NCBI GenBank assembly: GCA_023436205.1
Contig: JAEZKC010000045.1
Coordinates: 1-64,000 of the forward strand
Source of the DNA: Fibrobacterota bacterium
GTDB taxonomy: Bacteria; Fibrobacterota; Chitinivibrionia; Chitinivibrionales; Chitinispirillaceae
Reading direction: 5' to 3'
DNA: 64,000 nt
Made by a program: the position numbers and the translations under genes. Under the pieces are notes generated by a model. The model made no database searches. It saw nothing but the letters and a program-made list of their open reading frames with translations, and was not told the DNA's origin. Positions 9,552 to 18,599 of this stretch are shown piece by piece (positions within the stretch are counted from its first letter, which is position 1; every line of letters begins with the position of its first letter).

Positions 9552-10793
9552 ATGACTACTCTACTTTTTGTCCTTGCGGCCACTATTCTGCTCTCTTTCT
9601 TCATAACCCTGGTGGAAAGCATTCTTCTTGGGATCAACAGCTCCGATGTGGAGAGAATCAAGTCTGCAGATTTCAAGGCGGGAACTTTCTGGCAGATATT
9701 AAGAAAAAATCCTTATCAGTCAATAACTACTGCTGTAATACTTGATACACTTGTGCTGATTTTGGGTACATCACTGGCATCCGGGTTGTTTGTTAAAACC
9801 TATGGTACCTCTTACCTCATCATCTTTTCTCTTCTTCTCTGCATTGTGCTTATACAGATCACCGAAGTTCTGCCGAAGAATATTGGGTTAAGGCATAAGC
9901 TTGTCCTGGCCCAGTATAGTGCCATTCCTCTCCAGATTATCATGAGGGTTCTCAGGCCGCTGGGGCTCCCCTTCAGATGGTTTTTACGCCCCTTTGACAG
10001 TTCAAAAAACGGTGGGGAGAAAAGTGTTCTCAATGATATTACTGTTTTAGCCCATGCGGCAGCTTTAAACCAGCAGATCAGCAGGGAGCAAGAGTTGCTT
10101 ATCCAGCGCAGTCTTCAGCTCTCCAGAATACTGGCATCAGAAATCATGGTTAAACGGGAGGCCATGAATACGCTTTCAACCTCCATGGATCTGAATCAGG
10201 CCTTGATTGAGGCTCATTTTCATAATCATACCCGTTATCCTCTAACACTTTCGGGTGACATCGATCGAATCGAAGGCTATGTAAATTTTAAAGACATAGT
10301 GGGTGCCCTCAGGTTGAATCCGGAAAATCCCACCTTGTCCGGAATCGTGAGACCTATGGCTTTCGTCTCACCGTCAACACCGCTCTCCAGACTTCTTCGA
10401 GTGCTTACACGAGGCTATCAGCATATCGCTGTCGTGAGAGCCGACGATGGTTCCACTCTGGGAATGGTCACCCTTGAGGACCTGCTCGAAACTCTGGTTG
10501 GTGAAATGGAGGATGAATATGATAGTCCTCCTGATATTTTTGTGCAGCTTGCCGAAAATCGCTTTCGAGCCGGGGGTGGTACCTCTTTTTCAAGGCTGCG
10601 CGGACGGATTGGAAACAGTTTTCCCGATTGGGATGTGACCATTGATGAATGGTTGCAGGGGCTGTGTGAGGGAAAAGTGCCGGAAAACTATGAAATTGAT
10701 TTTGAAAAGGCTCATTTTAAAGTGCGTCGATTATCTAGAGGGCGAGTTTTTGACGTGTTTATAACCCTTCCTGCAGAGGGTAAGCGGGAGTAG
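9552..10793 (+). CDS. CNNM/CorC-family CBS-domain membrane protein
   Basis: An inner-membrane protein of 413 residues with the layout of the HlyC/CorC (CNNM) family. An N-terminal DUF21 domain with about four hydrophobic segments occupies residues 1-150 (for example TTLLFVLAATILLSFFITLV, and LIIFSLLLCIVLIQITEVLPK with the family's hallmark E.LPK). A CBS pair follows (about 195-315; second half IAVVRADDGSTLGMVTLEDL, then VGEMEDEYD), and a C-terminal CorC-associated domain (about 330-410, DWDVTIDEWL). Members are linked to Mg2+ or Co2+ transport or efflux, but the name haemolysin C is historical. The start ATG has only a weak AAAGAAA site. It precedes der, with its own gap and possible promoter between them. 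Confidence 0.85.
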   Translation: MTTLLFVLAATILLSFFITLVESILLGINSSDVERIKSADFKAGTFWQILRKNPYQSITTAVILDTLVLILGTSLASGLFVKTYGTSYLIIFSLLLCIVLIQITEVLPKNIGLRHKLVLAQYSAIPLQIIMRVLRPLGLPFRWFLRPFDSSKNGGEKSVLNDITVLAHAAALNQQISREQELLIQRSLQLSRILASEIMVKREAMNTLSTSMDLNQALIEAHFHNHTRYPLTLSGDIDRIEGYVNFKDIVGALRLNPENPTLSGIVRPMAFVSPSTPLSRLLRVLTRGYQHIAVVRADDGSTLGMVTLEDLLETLVGEMEDEYDSPPDIFVQLAENRFRAGGGTSFSRLRGRIGNSFPDWDVTIDEWLQGLCEGKVPENYEIDFEKAHFKVRRLSRGRVFDVFITLPAEGKRE

Positions 10794-10839
10794 ATCAGAT
10801 GCAGTTGGCTCTTTCAAAGTGTTTCACCCGTGTTTATCG

Positions 10840-10868
10840 TTGACACTGCTTTAAAAATAAGGTAACTT
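10840..10868 (+). promoter_or_regulatory. possible sigma70-type promoter for der
   Basis: A consensus -35 box TTGACA (10840-10845) and a weak -10 box TAACTT (10863-10868) are separated by 17 bases. They lie 31 bases upstream of the preferred der start. The -10 matches only part of the consensus, so this is tentative. Confidence 0.4.
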
Positions 10869-10899
10869 ACAATGTTTGTCATAAATGAGGAGAAGTTTA

Positions 10900-12273
10900 T
10901 TGTCTGATCTTCCAGTTATCTCCATCGTGGGACGTCCTAATGTGGGCAAAAGCAGCCTGTTCAACCGTATTTTAGGCAAGCGGGTGGCGGTTGTAGATGA
11001 TTTTCCGGGGGTAACTCGGGATCGCAATTACATGAAAGCGGTATGGAACGGGATTGATTTTACCCTGGTGGACACCGGTGGATTGATCCCTAATGTGCAT
11101 GACTCTATTCCGGAAGCCATTCATGATCAGGTGGACATTGCCATTAGAGAAAGCGCTGTGGTGCTTTTCATAGTGGAGGCTGGCACCGGAGTTACTGATC
11201 TTGATCTTATGGTAGCTCGTCAATTGAGGCGCTCCTTTGCTTCCAAAACACTTCTAGTAGTCAACAAGGCAGAATCTGCCAAAACGGTTTACGATCTCGA
11301 TTCATTTCTTTCTCTGGGTTTGGGGAAACCTTATCCGGTTTCTGCACTGCATGGAAGTGGTATCGGGGATGTTTTGGAAGATGCCCTGAATATGGCAAGC
11401 AGCACCTTCCAGCCCTCTGCGGACAGTACTGAAAATCTTGAAGAGCTGAAGGTGGCCGTTGTAGGCAGACCGAATGCCGGAAAATCTTCCATTGTAAACA
11501 AACTTCTCAAGCAGAATCGCATGATCGTTGATTCTAAACCGGGCACTACACGTGATTCCATCGATTCGGTACTTCTGTTCGGTAACAAGAAAATTACCAT
11601 CATTGATACAGCTGGCCTGCGCAAGAAATCGCATGTCAAACAAGACATGGAATACTATTCCAATCTCAGGGCGATTGACAGCATCGAGCGCTGTGATGTT
11701 TGTATTCTCATGATTGATGTAAGTCAAGGCATTGGGGTGCAGGACATGCGCATTTTGCGCAAAGTGTATGAAACCCGCAAGGGACTGCTGCTTGCGTGGA
11801 ACAAGTGGGACCTTCTGGAGAAGGATCACAAGACTTTTGATCATCTGGTGGCCGAAGTTCGTCATGAGTTTACAGAACTCAAAAATATCCCCATGATTTC
11901 AGTTTCTGCTCTGACAGGTCAGAGAGTGACCGGTGTTCTGGATCTGGTGTTTCAGATCAAGGAGCGCATGGTAACCCGAATCGGGGCTTCAGAATTTGAG
12001 AACCAGATTTTTGAATGGGTTAGGGTTCATCCTCATCCGGTTACTCCGGGTAAAGAGGTTCGGTTTCTTGGGGCCAGGCAGGTGACTACGGCTCATTTTC
12101 CCCTGTTTCGATTTTTCGTTACGCATCCGGAACTCGTTTCTCCGGGTTATGTGCGTTATCTAACCAATAAAATTTACGACAAATATGATTTTCTGGGCTG
12201 CCCCGTAGTGCTTGAGTTCAAGCCAATATCAAAGAATCGGACGATTCCGGGCAGTACTACTGAAGATCAATAA
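10900..12273 (+). CDS. der: ribosome-assembly GTPase Der (EngA)
   Basis: A double-Era GTPase needed for maturation of the 50S ribosomal subunit. Two complete G domains are visible: G1 GRPNVGKSS near the start with DTGG (G3) and NKAE (G4), and a second G1 GRPNAGKSS with DTAG (G3) and NKWD (G4). A KH-like C-terminal domain of about 110 residues follows (ENQIFEWVRVHPHPV onward). The start is ambiguous. The TTG at 10900 gives MSDLPVISIVGRPNVGKS with AGGAGAAG correctly spaced, while the in-frame ATG at 10885 overlaps that ribosome binding site and has none of its own. I prefer the TTG. The gene is 17 bases upstream of gpsA and probably co-transcribed with it. Confidence 0.97.
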   Translation: MSDLPVISIVGRPNVGKSSLFNRILGKRVAVVDDFPGVTRDRNYMKAVWNGIDFTLVDTGGLIPNVHDSIPEAIHDQVDIAIRESAVVLFIVEAGTGVTDLDLMVARQLRRSFASKTLLVVNKAESAKTVYDLDSFLSLGLGKPYPVSALHGSGIGDVLEDALNMASSTFQPSADSTENLEELKVAVVGRPNAGKSSIVNKLLKQNRMIVDSKPGTTRDSIDSVLLFGNKKITIIDTAGLRKKSHVKQDMEYYSNLRAIDSIERCDVCILMIDVSQGIGVQDMRILRKVYETRKGLLLAWNKWDLLEKDHKTFDHLVAEVRHEFTELKNIPMISVSALTGQRVTGVLDLVFQIKERMVTRIGASEFENQIFEWVRVHPHPVTPGKEVRFLGARQVTTAHFPLFRFFVTHPELVSPGYVRYLTNKIYDKYDFLGCPVVLEFKPISKNRTIPGSTTEDQ

Positions 12274-12290
12274 GAGATTAGGAGGCGGGC

Positions 12291-13307
12291 ATGAATATAG
12301 GTATTCTTGGAGCAGGCAGCTGGGCTATAGCCCTGGCAGTGCTGCTTGAGAAAAAAGGTCATCGTGTCAGCATGTGGGAATTCAGTGCTGAAGCGACGCA
12401 GTTTTTGAAAGAGAAACGTGAGCTGCCATCTAAGCTCCCCGGGATTATTATTCCCCAGAGTGTGCAGATAACCAACAGCATAAGTGAAACGCTTGAAATG
12501 GCGGAACTGGTTCTCTGCGTTGTTCCATCCCAGACCATGCGTTCAACACTCAAAACAGCTGTCAAGCAGACTTCTGCCGATATACTTGATAGAATTAAGG
12601 GATGGATCATGGCTGCCAAGGGTATCGAAATCGGCACTCTTGAGTTGATGACAGATATTTTGATGGATGAGATTCCCGGGCTTAAAGAGAATCGAGTTGC
12701 TGTCCTCAGCGGACCATCTCATGCAGAGGAAGTGTCCAGAGATATGCCGACCACAATTGTGGCTGCTTCTGAAAACATGGAACTGGCTCAGTTAATTCAG
12801 GAGCAGTTCTCGACTGATACCTTCAGAGTTTACACCAATACAGACATGCGTGGCGTCGAGCTTGCTGCCAGTGTAAAGAATGTGATCGCGCTTGCCGCAG
12901 GTATCACTGATGGAATGGGATTTGGCGACAACACCAAAGGTGCTTTACTGACCAGAGGTATTGCTGAAATGATGCGTCTGGGGAGAAAAATGGGAGCACA
13001 GGATGCCACCTTTTCCGGGCTGGCGGGCATCGGGGACCTTATCACCACCTGTATCAGCCGTCACAGTCGCAACCGCCGCATGGGTGAGCTTATTGCAAGC
13101 GGCCTTACCCTTGAGCAGGCACTCGGTCGCATGACCATGGTGGCTGAGGGAGTGGAAACCGCCCGCTCAGTTTATGCTCTGGCACAAAAACTTAAGATTG
13201 ACATGCCCATCACCACTCAGGTCTATAAAATGCTGTTTGAAGGCAAACCGGCCCGCGAGGCGGTTAAAGATCTCATGATGAGGGAGACTAAGCCGGAATT
13301 CTGGTGA
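12291..13307 (+). CDS. gpsA: glycerol-3-phosphate dehydrogenase [NAD(P)+]
   Basis: Reduces dihydroxyacetone phosphate to sn-glycerol-3-phosphate, the backbone for phospholipid synthesis, in the cytoplasm. Its 338 residues match the usual length. The N-terminal Rossmann motif is GILGAGSWAIALA, the middle has VLSGPSHAEEV, and the catalytic-lysine region is ASVKNVIALAAGITDGMGFGDN. The C-terminal helical domain contains SRHSRNRRMGELI and MTMVAEGVETA. The ATG is preceded by GGAGGCGGGC. It follows der by 17 bases and is followed after 27 bases by the MerR-type regulator, which suggests one operon. Confidence 0.97.
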   Translation: MNIGILGAGSWAIALAVLLEKKGHRVSMWEFSAEATQFLKEKRELPSKLPGIIIPQSVQITNSISETLEMAELVLCVVPSQTMRSTLKTAVKQTSADILDRIKGWIMAAKGIEIGTLELMTDILMDEIPGLKENRVAVLSGPSHAEEVSRDMPTTIVAASENMELAQLIQEQFSTDTFRVYTNTDMRGVELAASVKNVIALAAGITDGMGFGDNTKGALLTRGIAEMMRLGRKMGAQDATFSGLAGIGDLITTCISRHSRNRRMGELIASGLTLEQALGRMTMVAEGVETARSVYALAQKLKIDMPITTQVYKMLFEGKPAREAVKDLMMRETKPEFW

Positions 13308-13334
13308 GATCAACGTAACCAAGGAGAGGAAACC

Positions 13335-13748
13335 ATGCCGGGAGATAATTTCAGCTGCGAGCAGTTGAGCCTTATTCCTGTTAGGAAAGTATACTATTCC
13401 ATTAGTGAAGTATGCCGACTTACTGGCTTGGAACCTCATGTCCTGCGTTACTGGGAAAGTGAATTTTCTCAGCTGCGGCCCAAGAAGAATCGGGCAGGCA
13501 ACCGGGCCTATCGTGAAAAAGATATTGAACTTATCTGCTATATCAAACACCTTCTTTATGAAGAAAAGTTCACCATTCCCGGAGCAAAGAAAAAGCTTCT
13601 GGAGGGAAAGTCTGCAGAAAATACCGAACAGCCAAAGGCTGAAGTGCAGCAGAGTGAATCCGAAAATGATGCAGCTCCTGAACCTGTAAATACAATTTCT
13701 CAGGTGAAAAGTGAACTGAATGATATATTGGCTATGCTCAGGAGCTAA
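13335..13748 (+). CDS. MerR-family DNA-binding regulator
   Basis: A 137-residue protein with an N-terminal winged helix-turn-helix of the MerR type at about residues 17-85: YYSISEVCRLTGLEPHVLRY, then WESEFSQLRPKKNRAGNRAY and REKDIELICYIKHLLYEE. The C-terminal half is short, acidic and glutamine-rich (AENTEQPKAEVQQSESEND), with no metal-binding cysteines, so its effector is unknown. A good AGGAGAGG site precedes the ATG. It is 27 bases after gpsA. Its last four bases overlap the end of the convergent recD2 gene. Confidence 0.9.
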   Translation: MPGDNFSCEQLSLIPVRKVYYSISEVCRLTGLEPHVLRYWESEFSQLRPKKNRAGNRAYREKDIELICYIKHLLYEEKFTIPGAKKKLLEGKSAENTEQPKAEVQQSESENDAAPEPVNTISQVKSELNDILAMLRS

Positions 13749-15880
13749 TTGCTGATCATTGTTCTAAGCTTCGAATTCCTCTTAAGTGCCTGATCATTTT
13801 TTACCGCTAGAGACAGCGCTTTTCTTGATCCGATAAGAATGCAGAGCTGCCGCGCCCGGGTAAGTGCTGTGTAGATCAGATTTCTCTGCAGCATGATGAA
13901 ATGCTGAGTTGACACCGGGATTATCACCGCTTTAAATTCCGAACCTTGGCTTTTGTGAATACTGATGCAGTAAGCCGGAATGACTTCATCCAGATCTCTC
14001 ACTTCGTAAAAAACAGGCGCGGTGTCGTAGGTGATCGCCACTGCCTCTTCAGATATTGCCGTAATGGTGCCGATATCTCCGTTGAAGACTCCAAGATCGT
14101 AGTTGTTGCGGGTCTGCATGACCCGATCTCCCTGTCTGAAGGTATATTGACCATGAATAATGGAGCTGCTGCTTTTGTTGACTGCATTCTGCAGCACCGT
14201 ATTGATATTTACAGTTCCCAGAATGCCCTTGTGCATGGGGGATAGCACCTGAATGTCCTGCAAGGGATTAAACCCATAGCTGGTTGGCAGTCGTCGTGAA
14301 ATGAGATCAACTATGGTGTCCAGACATTTCTCGGGATCTTCTTCGGGGATGAAAAAACAGTTGTCAGTCTTACCGTTTGCAAATTGAGGGGTAATACCGC
14401 TGATCATATCATGAGCCGCGGTTACTATACGGCTTGCGGCTGCCTGACGGAAAACCTGTGTGAGTTCCACATGTGGGATGCGGCCACATGAGATCAGGTC
14501 AGACAGTACATTCCCGGGTCCCACCGACGGTAGTTGATGGGAATCTCCCACCAGTATGAGAATGGTGGTGCTTTTTACCGCCGACAGGAAGCTTTTCATG
14601 AGGGTAATATCCACCATGGATACTTCGTCGAGTATTATGACATCTGCATCAATGGGGTTTTCCTTGCATTTAACAAAAGAAAAACCGCCCCCTCCGGGTT
14701 TGAACTCCAGAAGCCGGTGAATCGTTCTGGCATTCAGCCCTGAAATGGATCCCATTCGCTGAGCAGCTCGTCCGGTGGGAGCGGCAAGTTCCACTTTGCA
14801 TCTGAGATGAAAGAAAAGAGCAACTATCACCTGCAGAACGGTAGTTTTGCCGGTTCCTGGTCCACCTGTCAGAAGGAATACATTGCTGCGGGCTGCTTTT
14901 CGTACCGCTTCAAGCTGCTCCGGTGCCCCTGTCCAATTTTTCCGGCTCTGGTATTCGGAAAGCCACTGGTTGATTTCCTGTTCAGATATGGGGAATTTGG
15001 TATTGCAGAAGCTTATCCGCTCCTTGAGATCAGAAGCCACCGCCATTTCAGCATTATGCAGGTAGGGAAGATAGACGGAGTTTTCCTCGGAGCGGTATAT
15101 TTTTTCAAGAAGGCAGTGGTCCAGAGTGAACGTGACCTGCTCGGGAGTAACTTTCAGAAGCTCCGTTGCCCTCGCGGTTAACTCCTCCCTGTTCAAAAAG
15201 GTATGTCCGTCGTTTGCACCTTCCTGCAGAGCGTAGGTAATCCCCGCCCGAATTCTTTTGTAGCTGTCGGAAGTGAACCCCAGTTTGGATGCTATAGCGT
15301 CCGCTTTGATAAACCCGATCCCCCAGACATCATCGATTAAAGCGTAGGGGTTTTGGCAAATCTTCTGTTTGGCTTCCTGCCCGTAAGCTTTGTAGATGCG
15401 AGTCGCCATGCCCAAGGAGATGCCATAGTCCTGAAGGAAGAGCATGAGGTCTCTTACATTTCGCTGTTCCGCCCAGCTGGCCTTGATTTTTTCGAGGGTT
15501 TTGGCTCCTATGCCGGAAATCTCCCCGAGCTTTTCCGGGCTGTTATCCAGAATCGACAGGGTGTCCAGTCCGAAGGTATTAATAATCTGTTTGGCCCTGA
15601 CGGCGCCCACGTTTTTAATGAGCCCCGAGGCCAGAAGTTGTTCAATACCTTCAAGAGTAGTGGGCCTGATTATCTCATAGCCGGAAATGGAAAACTGCTG
15701 TCCGAATTTTTTGTGCTTCTCCCAGGTACCCTTAAGGCACACTGACTCCCCTTTTCGTACAGTGGGTACTGTTCCGACACAGGTGACCAGACGGGTATGC
15801 GTCTTGAGCTGAAGAACGCAGAATCCGTTGTCTTCATTTTGGTAGGTAATAGTCTGTATTACACCTTCTAGAGATTCCAT
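13745..15880 (-). CDS. recD2: RecD2-type ATP-dependent DNA helicase
   Basis: A 5'-3' superfamily 1B helicase (RecD-like, independent of RecBC) of 711 residues, within the normal size of the family. Visible parts are an N-terminal OB-like domain (GVIQTITYQNEDNGFCVLQL), helix-hairpin-helix motifs (GLIKNVGAVRAKQIINTFG and LGEISGIGAKTLEKI), Walker A GGPGTGKTT, Walker B ILDEVSMVD, motif IV-like ELTQVFRQAA, and the C-terminal motif YCISIHKSQGSEF with LIYTALTRAR. It probably acts in replication-fork or break repair. It is convergent with the MerR gene (4-base overlap) and divergent from hsp20. Confidence 0.95.
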   Translation of the reverse strand: MESLEGVIQTITYQNEDNGFCVLQLKTHTRLVTCVGTVPTVRKGESVCLKGTWEKHKKFGQQFSISGYEIIRPTTLEGIEQLLASGLIKNVGAVRAKQIINTFGLDTLSILDNSPEKLGEISGIGAKTLEKIKASWAEQRNVRDLMLFLQDYGISLGMATRIYKAYGQEAKQKICQNPYALIDDVWGIGFIKADAIASKLGFTSDSYKRIRAGITYALQEGANDGHTFLNREELTARATELLKVTPEQVTFTLDHCLLEKIYRSEENSVYLPYLHNAEMAVASDLKERISFCNTKFPISEQEINQWLSEYQSRKNWTGAPEQLEAVRKAARSNVFLLTGGPGTGKTTVLQVIVALFFHLRCKVELAAPTGRAAQRMGSISGLNARTIHRLLEFKPGGGGFSFVKCKENPIDADVIILDEVSMVDITLMKSFLSAVKSTTILILVGDSHQLPSVGPGNVLSDLISCGRIPHVELTQVFRQAAASRIVTAAHDMISGITPQFANGKTDNCFFIPEEDPEKCLDTIVDLISRRLPTSYGFNPLQDIQVLSPMHKGILGTVNINTVLQNAVNKSSSSIIHGQYTFRQGDRVMQTRNNYDLGVFNGDIGTITAISEEAVAITYDTAPVFYEVRDLDEVIPAYCISIHKSQGSEFKAVIIPVSTQHFIMLQRNLIYTALTRARQLCILIGSRKALSLAVKNDQALKRNSKLRTMISN

Positions 15881-15930
15881 ACAGGAAAAATAGATCTGTA
15901 CGGACCTGTCGTGGGGATAATCCGCCTCAT

Positions 15931-15964
15931 TTTGAAACAGCGTGAAACCCTTTTTTGTTTCAAA
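15931..15964. promoter_or_regulatory. inverted repeat between recD2 and hsp20
   Basis: TTTGAAAC at 15931-15938 and GTTTCAAA at 15957-15964 form a perfect 8-bp inverted repeat with an 18-bp spacer, in the 218-bp divergent gap between recD2 and hsp20. It could be an operator for the heat-shock gene or a hairpin. I saw no CIRCE element. A second, shorter pair, GAGATT...AATCTC, lies at about 15997-16020. Confidence 0.4.
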
Positions 15965-16098
15965 AATAAACCATCAGCGGGCTATGCTTTGCCAAGAGAT
16001 TCTATATAAGCAACAATCTCAAAATGGCATGTCTGTTGCATAAATGGGATGGTGAAAAAGAGATAAAAACTAAACCAAATTAATAAAAGGAGGGTGTT

Positions 16099-16536
16099 AT
16101 GAATGCACTGGTTCGTTACTCAAATCCTGTCACTTCTCTGTCAAGCTGGCTTGATGACATTCTGGGTGGATCACTGTTTGAAGCGGCAGATCGGGAACTT
16201 GTGTGGGGGAACTGGCCAAAGGTTGACATTTCTGAAGAGGATGATCACTATGAACTCAAAGCGGATCTCCCCGGGATGGACAAAAAGGATATAAGCATTT
16301 CAATCGAAAAAGGTGTCCTGAGTATTGAAGGTGAGAAGAAAGAGGAGACTCGGAAGGGAAAAGGCAAGTATTGTCACTATGAGCGTTCTTACGGAAGATT
16401 TTCCAGAAGTTTCACTCTGCCCGATGAGGTTGATGCTGAAAAGATCGAGGCCAGAATGAACAATGGCGTACTGGAGCTAAGGCTTCCAAAAAGCGAAAGA
16501 GCTCGCAGAAAAGCGATTGAGGTGAAGATTAACTGA
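16099..16536 (+). CDS. small heat-shock protein (Hsp20 family)
   Basis: A cytoplasmic ATP-independent holdase of 145 residues. The alpha-crystallin domain spans about residues 38-140 and shows the family signatures KVDISEEDDHYELKADLPGM, DISISIEKGVLSIEGEKKEE, and the C-terminal NGVLELRLPK before the basic tail. The N-terminal arm carries WLDDILGGSLFEAADRELVW. A strong AAAAGGAGGGTG site precedes the ATG, and a strong terminator follows, so it is monocistronic. Upstream inverted repeats may mediate stress control. Confidence 0.95.
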   Translation: MNALVRYSNPVTSLSSWLDDILGGSLFEAADRELVWGNWPKVDISEEDDHYELKADLPGMDKKDISISIEKGVLSIEGEKKEETRKGKGKYCHYERSYGRFSRSFTLPDEVDAEKIEARMNNGVLELRLPKSERARRKAIEVKIN

Positions 16537-16544
16537 ATATGCAG

Positions 16545-16571
16545 GGGGCGGTGTGGCACCGCCCCTTTTTT
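16545..16571 (+). terminator. Rho-independent terminator after hsp20
   Basis: A 9-bp GC-rich stem, GGGGCGGTG (16545-16553) with CACCGCCCC (16557-16565), a TGG loop and six T residues (16566-16571). Confidence 0.95.
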
Positions 16572-16631
16572 GAAATCCTACCCGATACGCTTTCATATGG
16601 TTACTTCAAGAATTTTGTCCTGATCACCGAT

Positions 16632-16800
16632 TCACAGCTGAGATTCGTCAACGGACAACGAAGCTTCTATGGCTTCGTTCACATTACGTAGCGGTTCATC
16701 AAATGTCTCGCCTTGGGAAACGCATCCGGGCAAAGCAGGGACCTCCGCCCAGTAACCGCCCTCCTGAGCCTGAATGAACTATGATTTTAATTTTAATCCT
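16632..16800 (-). pseudogene. decayed HicB-type antitoxin remnant
   Basis: On the minus strand one frame reads EGGYWAEVPALPGCVSQGET then FDEPLRNVNEAIEASLSVDE before a stop at 16632-16634. This is the core of a HicB antitoxin (partial RNase-H-like fold). The expected N-terminal IKIKIIVH is present just upstream but in another frame, and no ATG precedes it. At least one frameshift and loss of the start codon therefore separate the halves. No HicA toxin is visible next to it. It is a remnant of a second toxin-antitoxin system beside the intact Phd-PIN pair. Confidence 0.75.
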
Positions 16801-16930
16801 AGCTTCCGATTCTGTTTAAGCGTGAAGAGAAAATGCGGTCCTCATTAAAAAATACGTTTTGGTATGTCCTCCTGTTTTTATGATCTGCCGAAAATACAGG
16901 GGGCTTCGCTCCACAGTGAAAAATCTTTGT

Positions 16931-16959
16931 TTGACATTTTGTATAACATTTGCTATACT
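16931..16959 (+). promoter_or_regulatory. promoter and operator of the toxin-antitoxin operon
   Basis: A consensus -35 TTGACA (16931-16936), a 17-bp spacer and an extended -10 TGCTATACT (TATACT at 16954-16959). The imperfect palindrome GTATA-N8-TATAC (16941-16958) covers the -10, as expected of an antitoxin-bound operator. The antitoxin start codon is 30 bases downstream with AGGAGG before it. Confidence 0.8.
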
Positions 16960-16989
16960 TTAATCGTATTGTATTAAAAGGAGGTTATT

Positions 16990-17217
16990 ATGCAGAAGGT
17001 TAGTATTAGAGATTTAATGCATAACTTTTCCAAGTATCTTAAAGATGTGAAAGAGGGTGAGTGTATTACAATTCTCGAAAGGAATCAAGCTGTTGCCGAT
17101 ATTGTTCCTCATAATCCTAATATCCGTTATCCGGGATGGAAAAGAACTATAAAAAGGCGGCCGGTTTCTGGTGAAAGTTTTTCTGAAACGGTAGCAAAGA
17201 ACAGGGAACAGGAATAA
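16990..17217 (+). CDS. Phd/YefM-family antitoxin
   Basis: A 75-residue DNA-binding antitoxin. The N-terminal Phd/YefM fold is seen in VSIRDLMHNFSKYLKDVKEG followed by ECITILERNQAVADIVPH. The C-terminal tail (GWKRTIKRRPVSGESFSETV) is the part that usually wraps the toxin. AAGGAGG precedes the ATG. Its stop codon TAA overlaps the toxin ATG by one base (TAATG), so the two are translationally coupled. Autoregulation through the palindrome over the promoter is likely. Confidence 0.9.
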   Translation: MQKVSIRDLMHNFSKYLKDVKEGECITILERNQAVADIVPHNPNIRYPGWKRTIKRRPVSGESFSETVAKNREQE

Positions 17218-17633
17218 TGAGGGCATTTATCGACACATCTTCTCTATTTAAAAAATATGTGGATGAAAAGGGTGCCGATACATTTGACGTACTTATACAG
17301 TCGGTGTCTGAAATTATTATTGCACCAGTCACCCAACTTGAAATCAATTCAACAATCGAACGAAGGCTTCGGGAAAAAACTTTGAGCACATCTGATGCGA
17401 ACTGGATTATGAAGGAATTCATGTTTGACTTTAATTTTTTCGGAGTTGTTGAATATAATGATGTCTTAATTTCGGAATGTATTCGGGTAATCAGAACGTA
17501 TCAGATGAAGGTACTCGATGGGATTCAACTGTCTTCAGCAATTACCGCACAATCTGAAGTGTTTATCGTCTCAGACAAATCACTTTACAAAACTGCTTCT
17601 AAGGAGCTGAAGCGGGTCGAATTTATTGGATAA
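17217..17633 (+). CDS. PIN-domain toxin (VapC-like ribonuclease)
   Basis: A 138-residue PIN-domain protein, probably a Mg2+-dependent endoribonuclease toxin neutralised by the upstream antitoxin. Acidic residues expected in the active site are visible: D6 in AFIDTSSLFKKY, E43 in TQLEINS, D102 in LDGIQLSSA and the late D in IVSDKSL. A Phd-like antitoxin paired with a PIN toxin is a common combination. The one-base overlap with the antitoxin and the shared promoter make a two-gene operon. Confidence 0.92.
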   Translation: MRAFIDTSSLFKKYVDEKGADTFDVLIQSVSEIIIAPVTQLEINSTIERRLREKTLSTSDANWIMKEFMFDFNFFGVVEYNDVLISECIRVIRTYQMKVLDGIQLSSAITAQSEVFIVSDKSLYKTASKELKRVEFIG

Positions 17634-17780
17634 TTTTTTTGCTACAGCAAAGCACCCATAAAAAAGCCGTCTTGCTCCAAATCACTAATAAAATTTCTTC
17701 CCCCACGAAATGATCATCCGGTCTTGATACCTGCTCAGGCATTACCTATACTACCTCTCGAACAAAGCTTTAGGATTATT

Positions 17781-18599
17781 ATGTTGCACGATGCTCCTCA
17801 CATGACCGTTACCGACCCGCTGTTGCTGCAGAGGTTTCTTTCCCGAACCGGGATCAATCCATCACAGGACAGATCGCTGCTGATAGAATCGATTGCCGCA
17901 GCCTTTTCCAGAATTCCCTACGAGAATCTCACGAAAATTATCAAGGCGGAATCGGTGATCACTCCCCGGTCTGCGATGCGCTATCCCGATGAGCTTATAA
18001 GCGATTATCTCAAATGGGGAACTGGCGGGACCTGTTTTTCTCTCACAGCCGCCATTGTGGCGGTCTATAATGCTCTGGGGATCGAGGCTCACCCGGTACT
18101 GGCTGATCGACATTATGGCCCCGACACTCATTGCGGTCTGGTCATTGCACAGGGAGGGCAGTTTCTGCTGCTTGACCCTGGATATCTGCTCTTTGTGCCC
18201 ACCATGCTTCACAAAGACCGGGAGTCGGTGATTCAGACCGGAAGTAATACCATTGAACTGAAACCTGTTCTCAACGGGGAAAAAGTCGAACTCTATACGG
18301 TTTACAGGAAAAATAGAAAACTGCGGCTTACCTATAAAATAACACCTATAGATGCAGCGCAGTTTGCCAGAGCCTGGGAGAGTTCCTTTGCCTGGGAGAT
18401 GATGAATTATCCGGTACTGACCCGCAGATCAAACGGAAGTCAGCATTATTTGCAGGGTGATAAGCTGGCAATCTATTCTGAAAATGATGCCAAGAGGTTT
18501 TTACTGGGTGATGATGCCAAAGTCAATCTCATTGCCTCCTCTTTTGGAATAGACCGGGAGATTATCAACAAGGCACTGGGGGTGATCAAACATGGCTGA
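17781..18599 (+). CDS. arylamine N-acetyltransferase-like protein
   Basis: A 272-residue member of the NAT/transglutaminase-like cysteine acyltransferase fold. The catalytic triad appears intact: Cys in GTGGTCFSLTAA, His in PDTHCGLVI, Asp in LLLDPGYLL. NAT enzymes move acyl groups from CoA to arylamines or act in polyketide-type amide formation; the substrate here is unknown. The start is uncertain. ATG 17781 has AGG 8 bases upstream, while a TTG at 17724 would add 19 residues, and ATG 17802 is also possible. Its end overlaps the DUF4416 gene by 8 bases, which suggests co-translation. Confidence 0.8.
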   Translation: MLHDAPHMTVTDPLLLQRFLSRTGINPSQDRSLLIESIAAAFSRIPYENLTKIIKAESVITPRSAMRYPDELISDYLKWGTGGTCFSLTAAIVAVYNALGIEAHPVLADRHYGPDTHCGLVIAQGGQFLLLDPGYLLFVPTMLHKDRESVIQTGSNTIELKPVLNGEKVELYTVYRKNRKLRLTYKITPIDAAQFARAWESSFAWEMMNYPVLTRRSNGSQHYLQGDKLAIYSENDAKRFLLGDDAKVNLIASSFGIDREIINKALGVIKHG

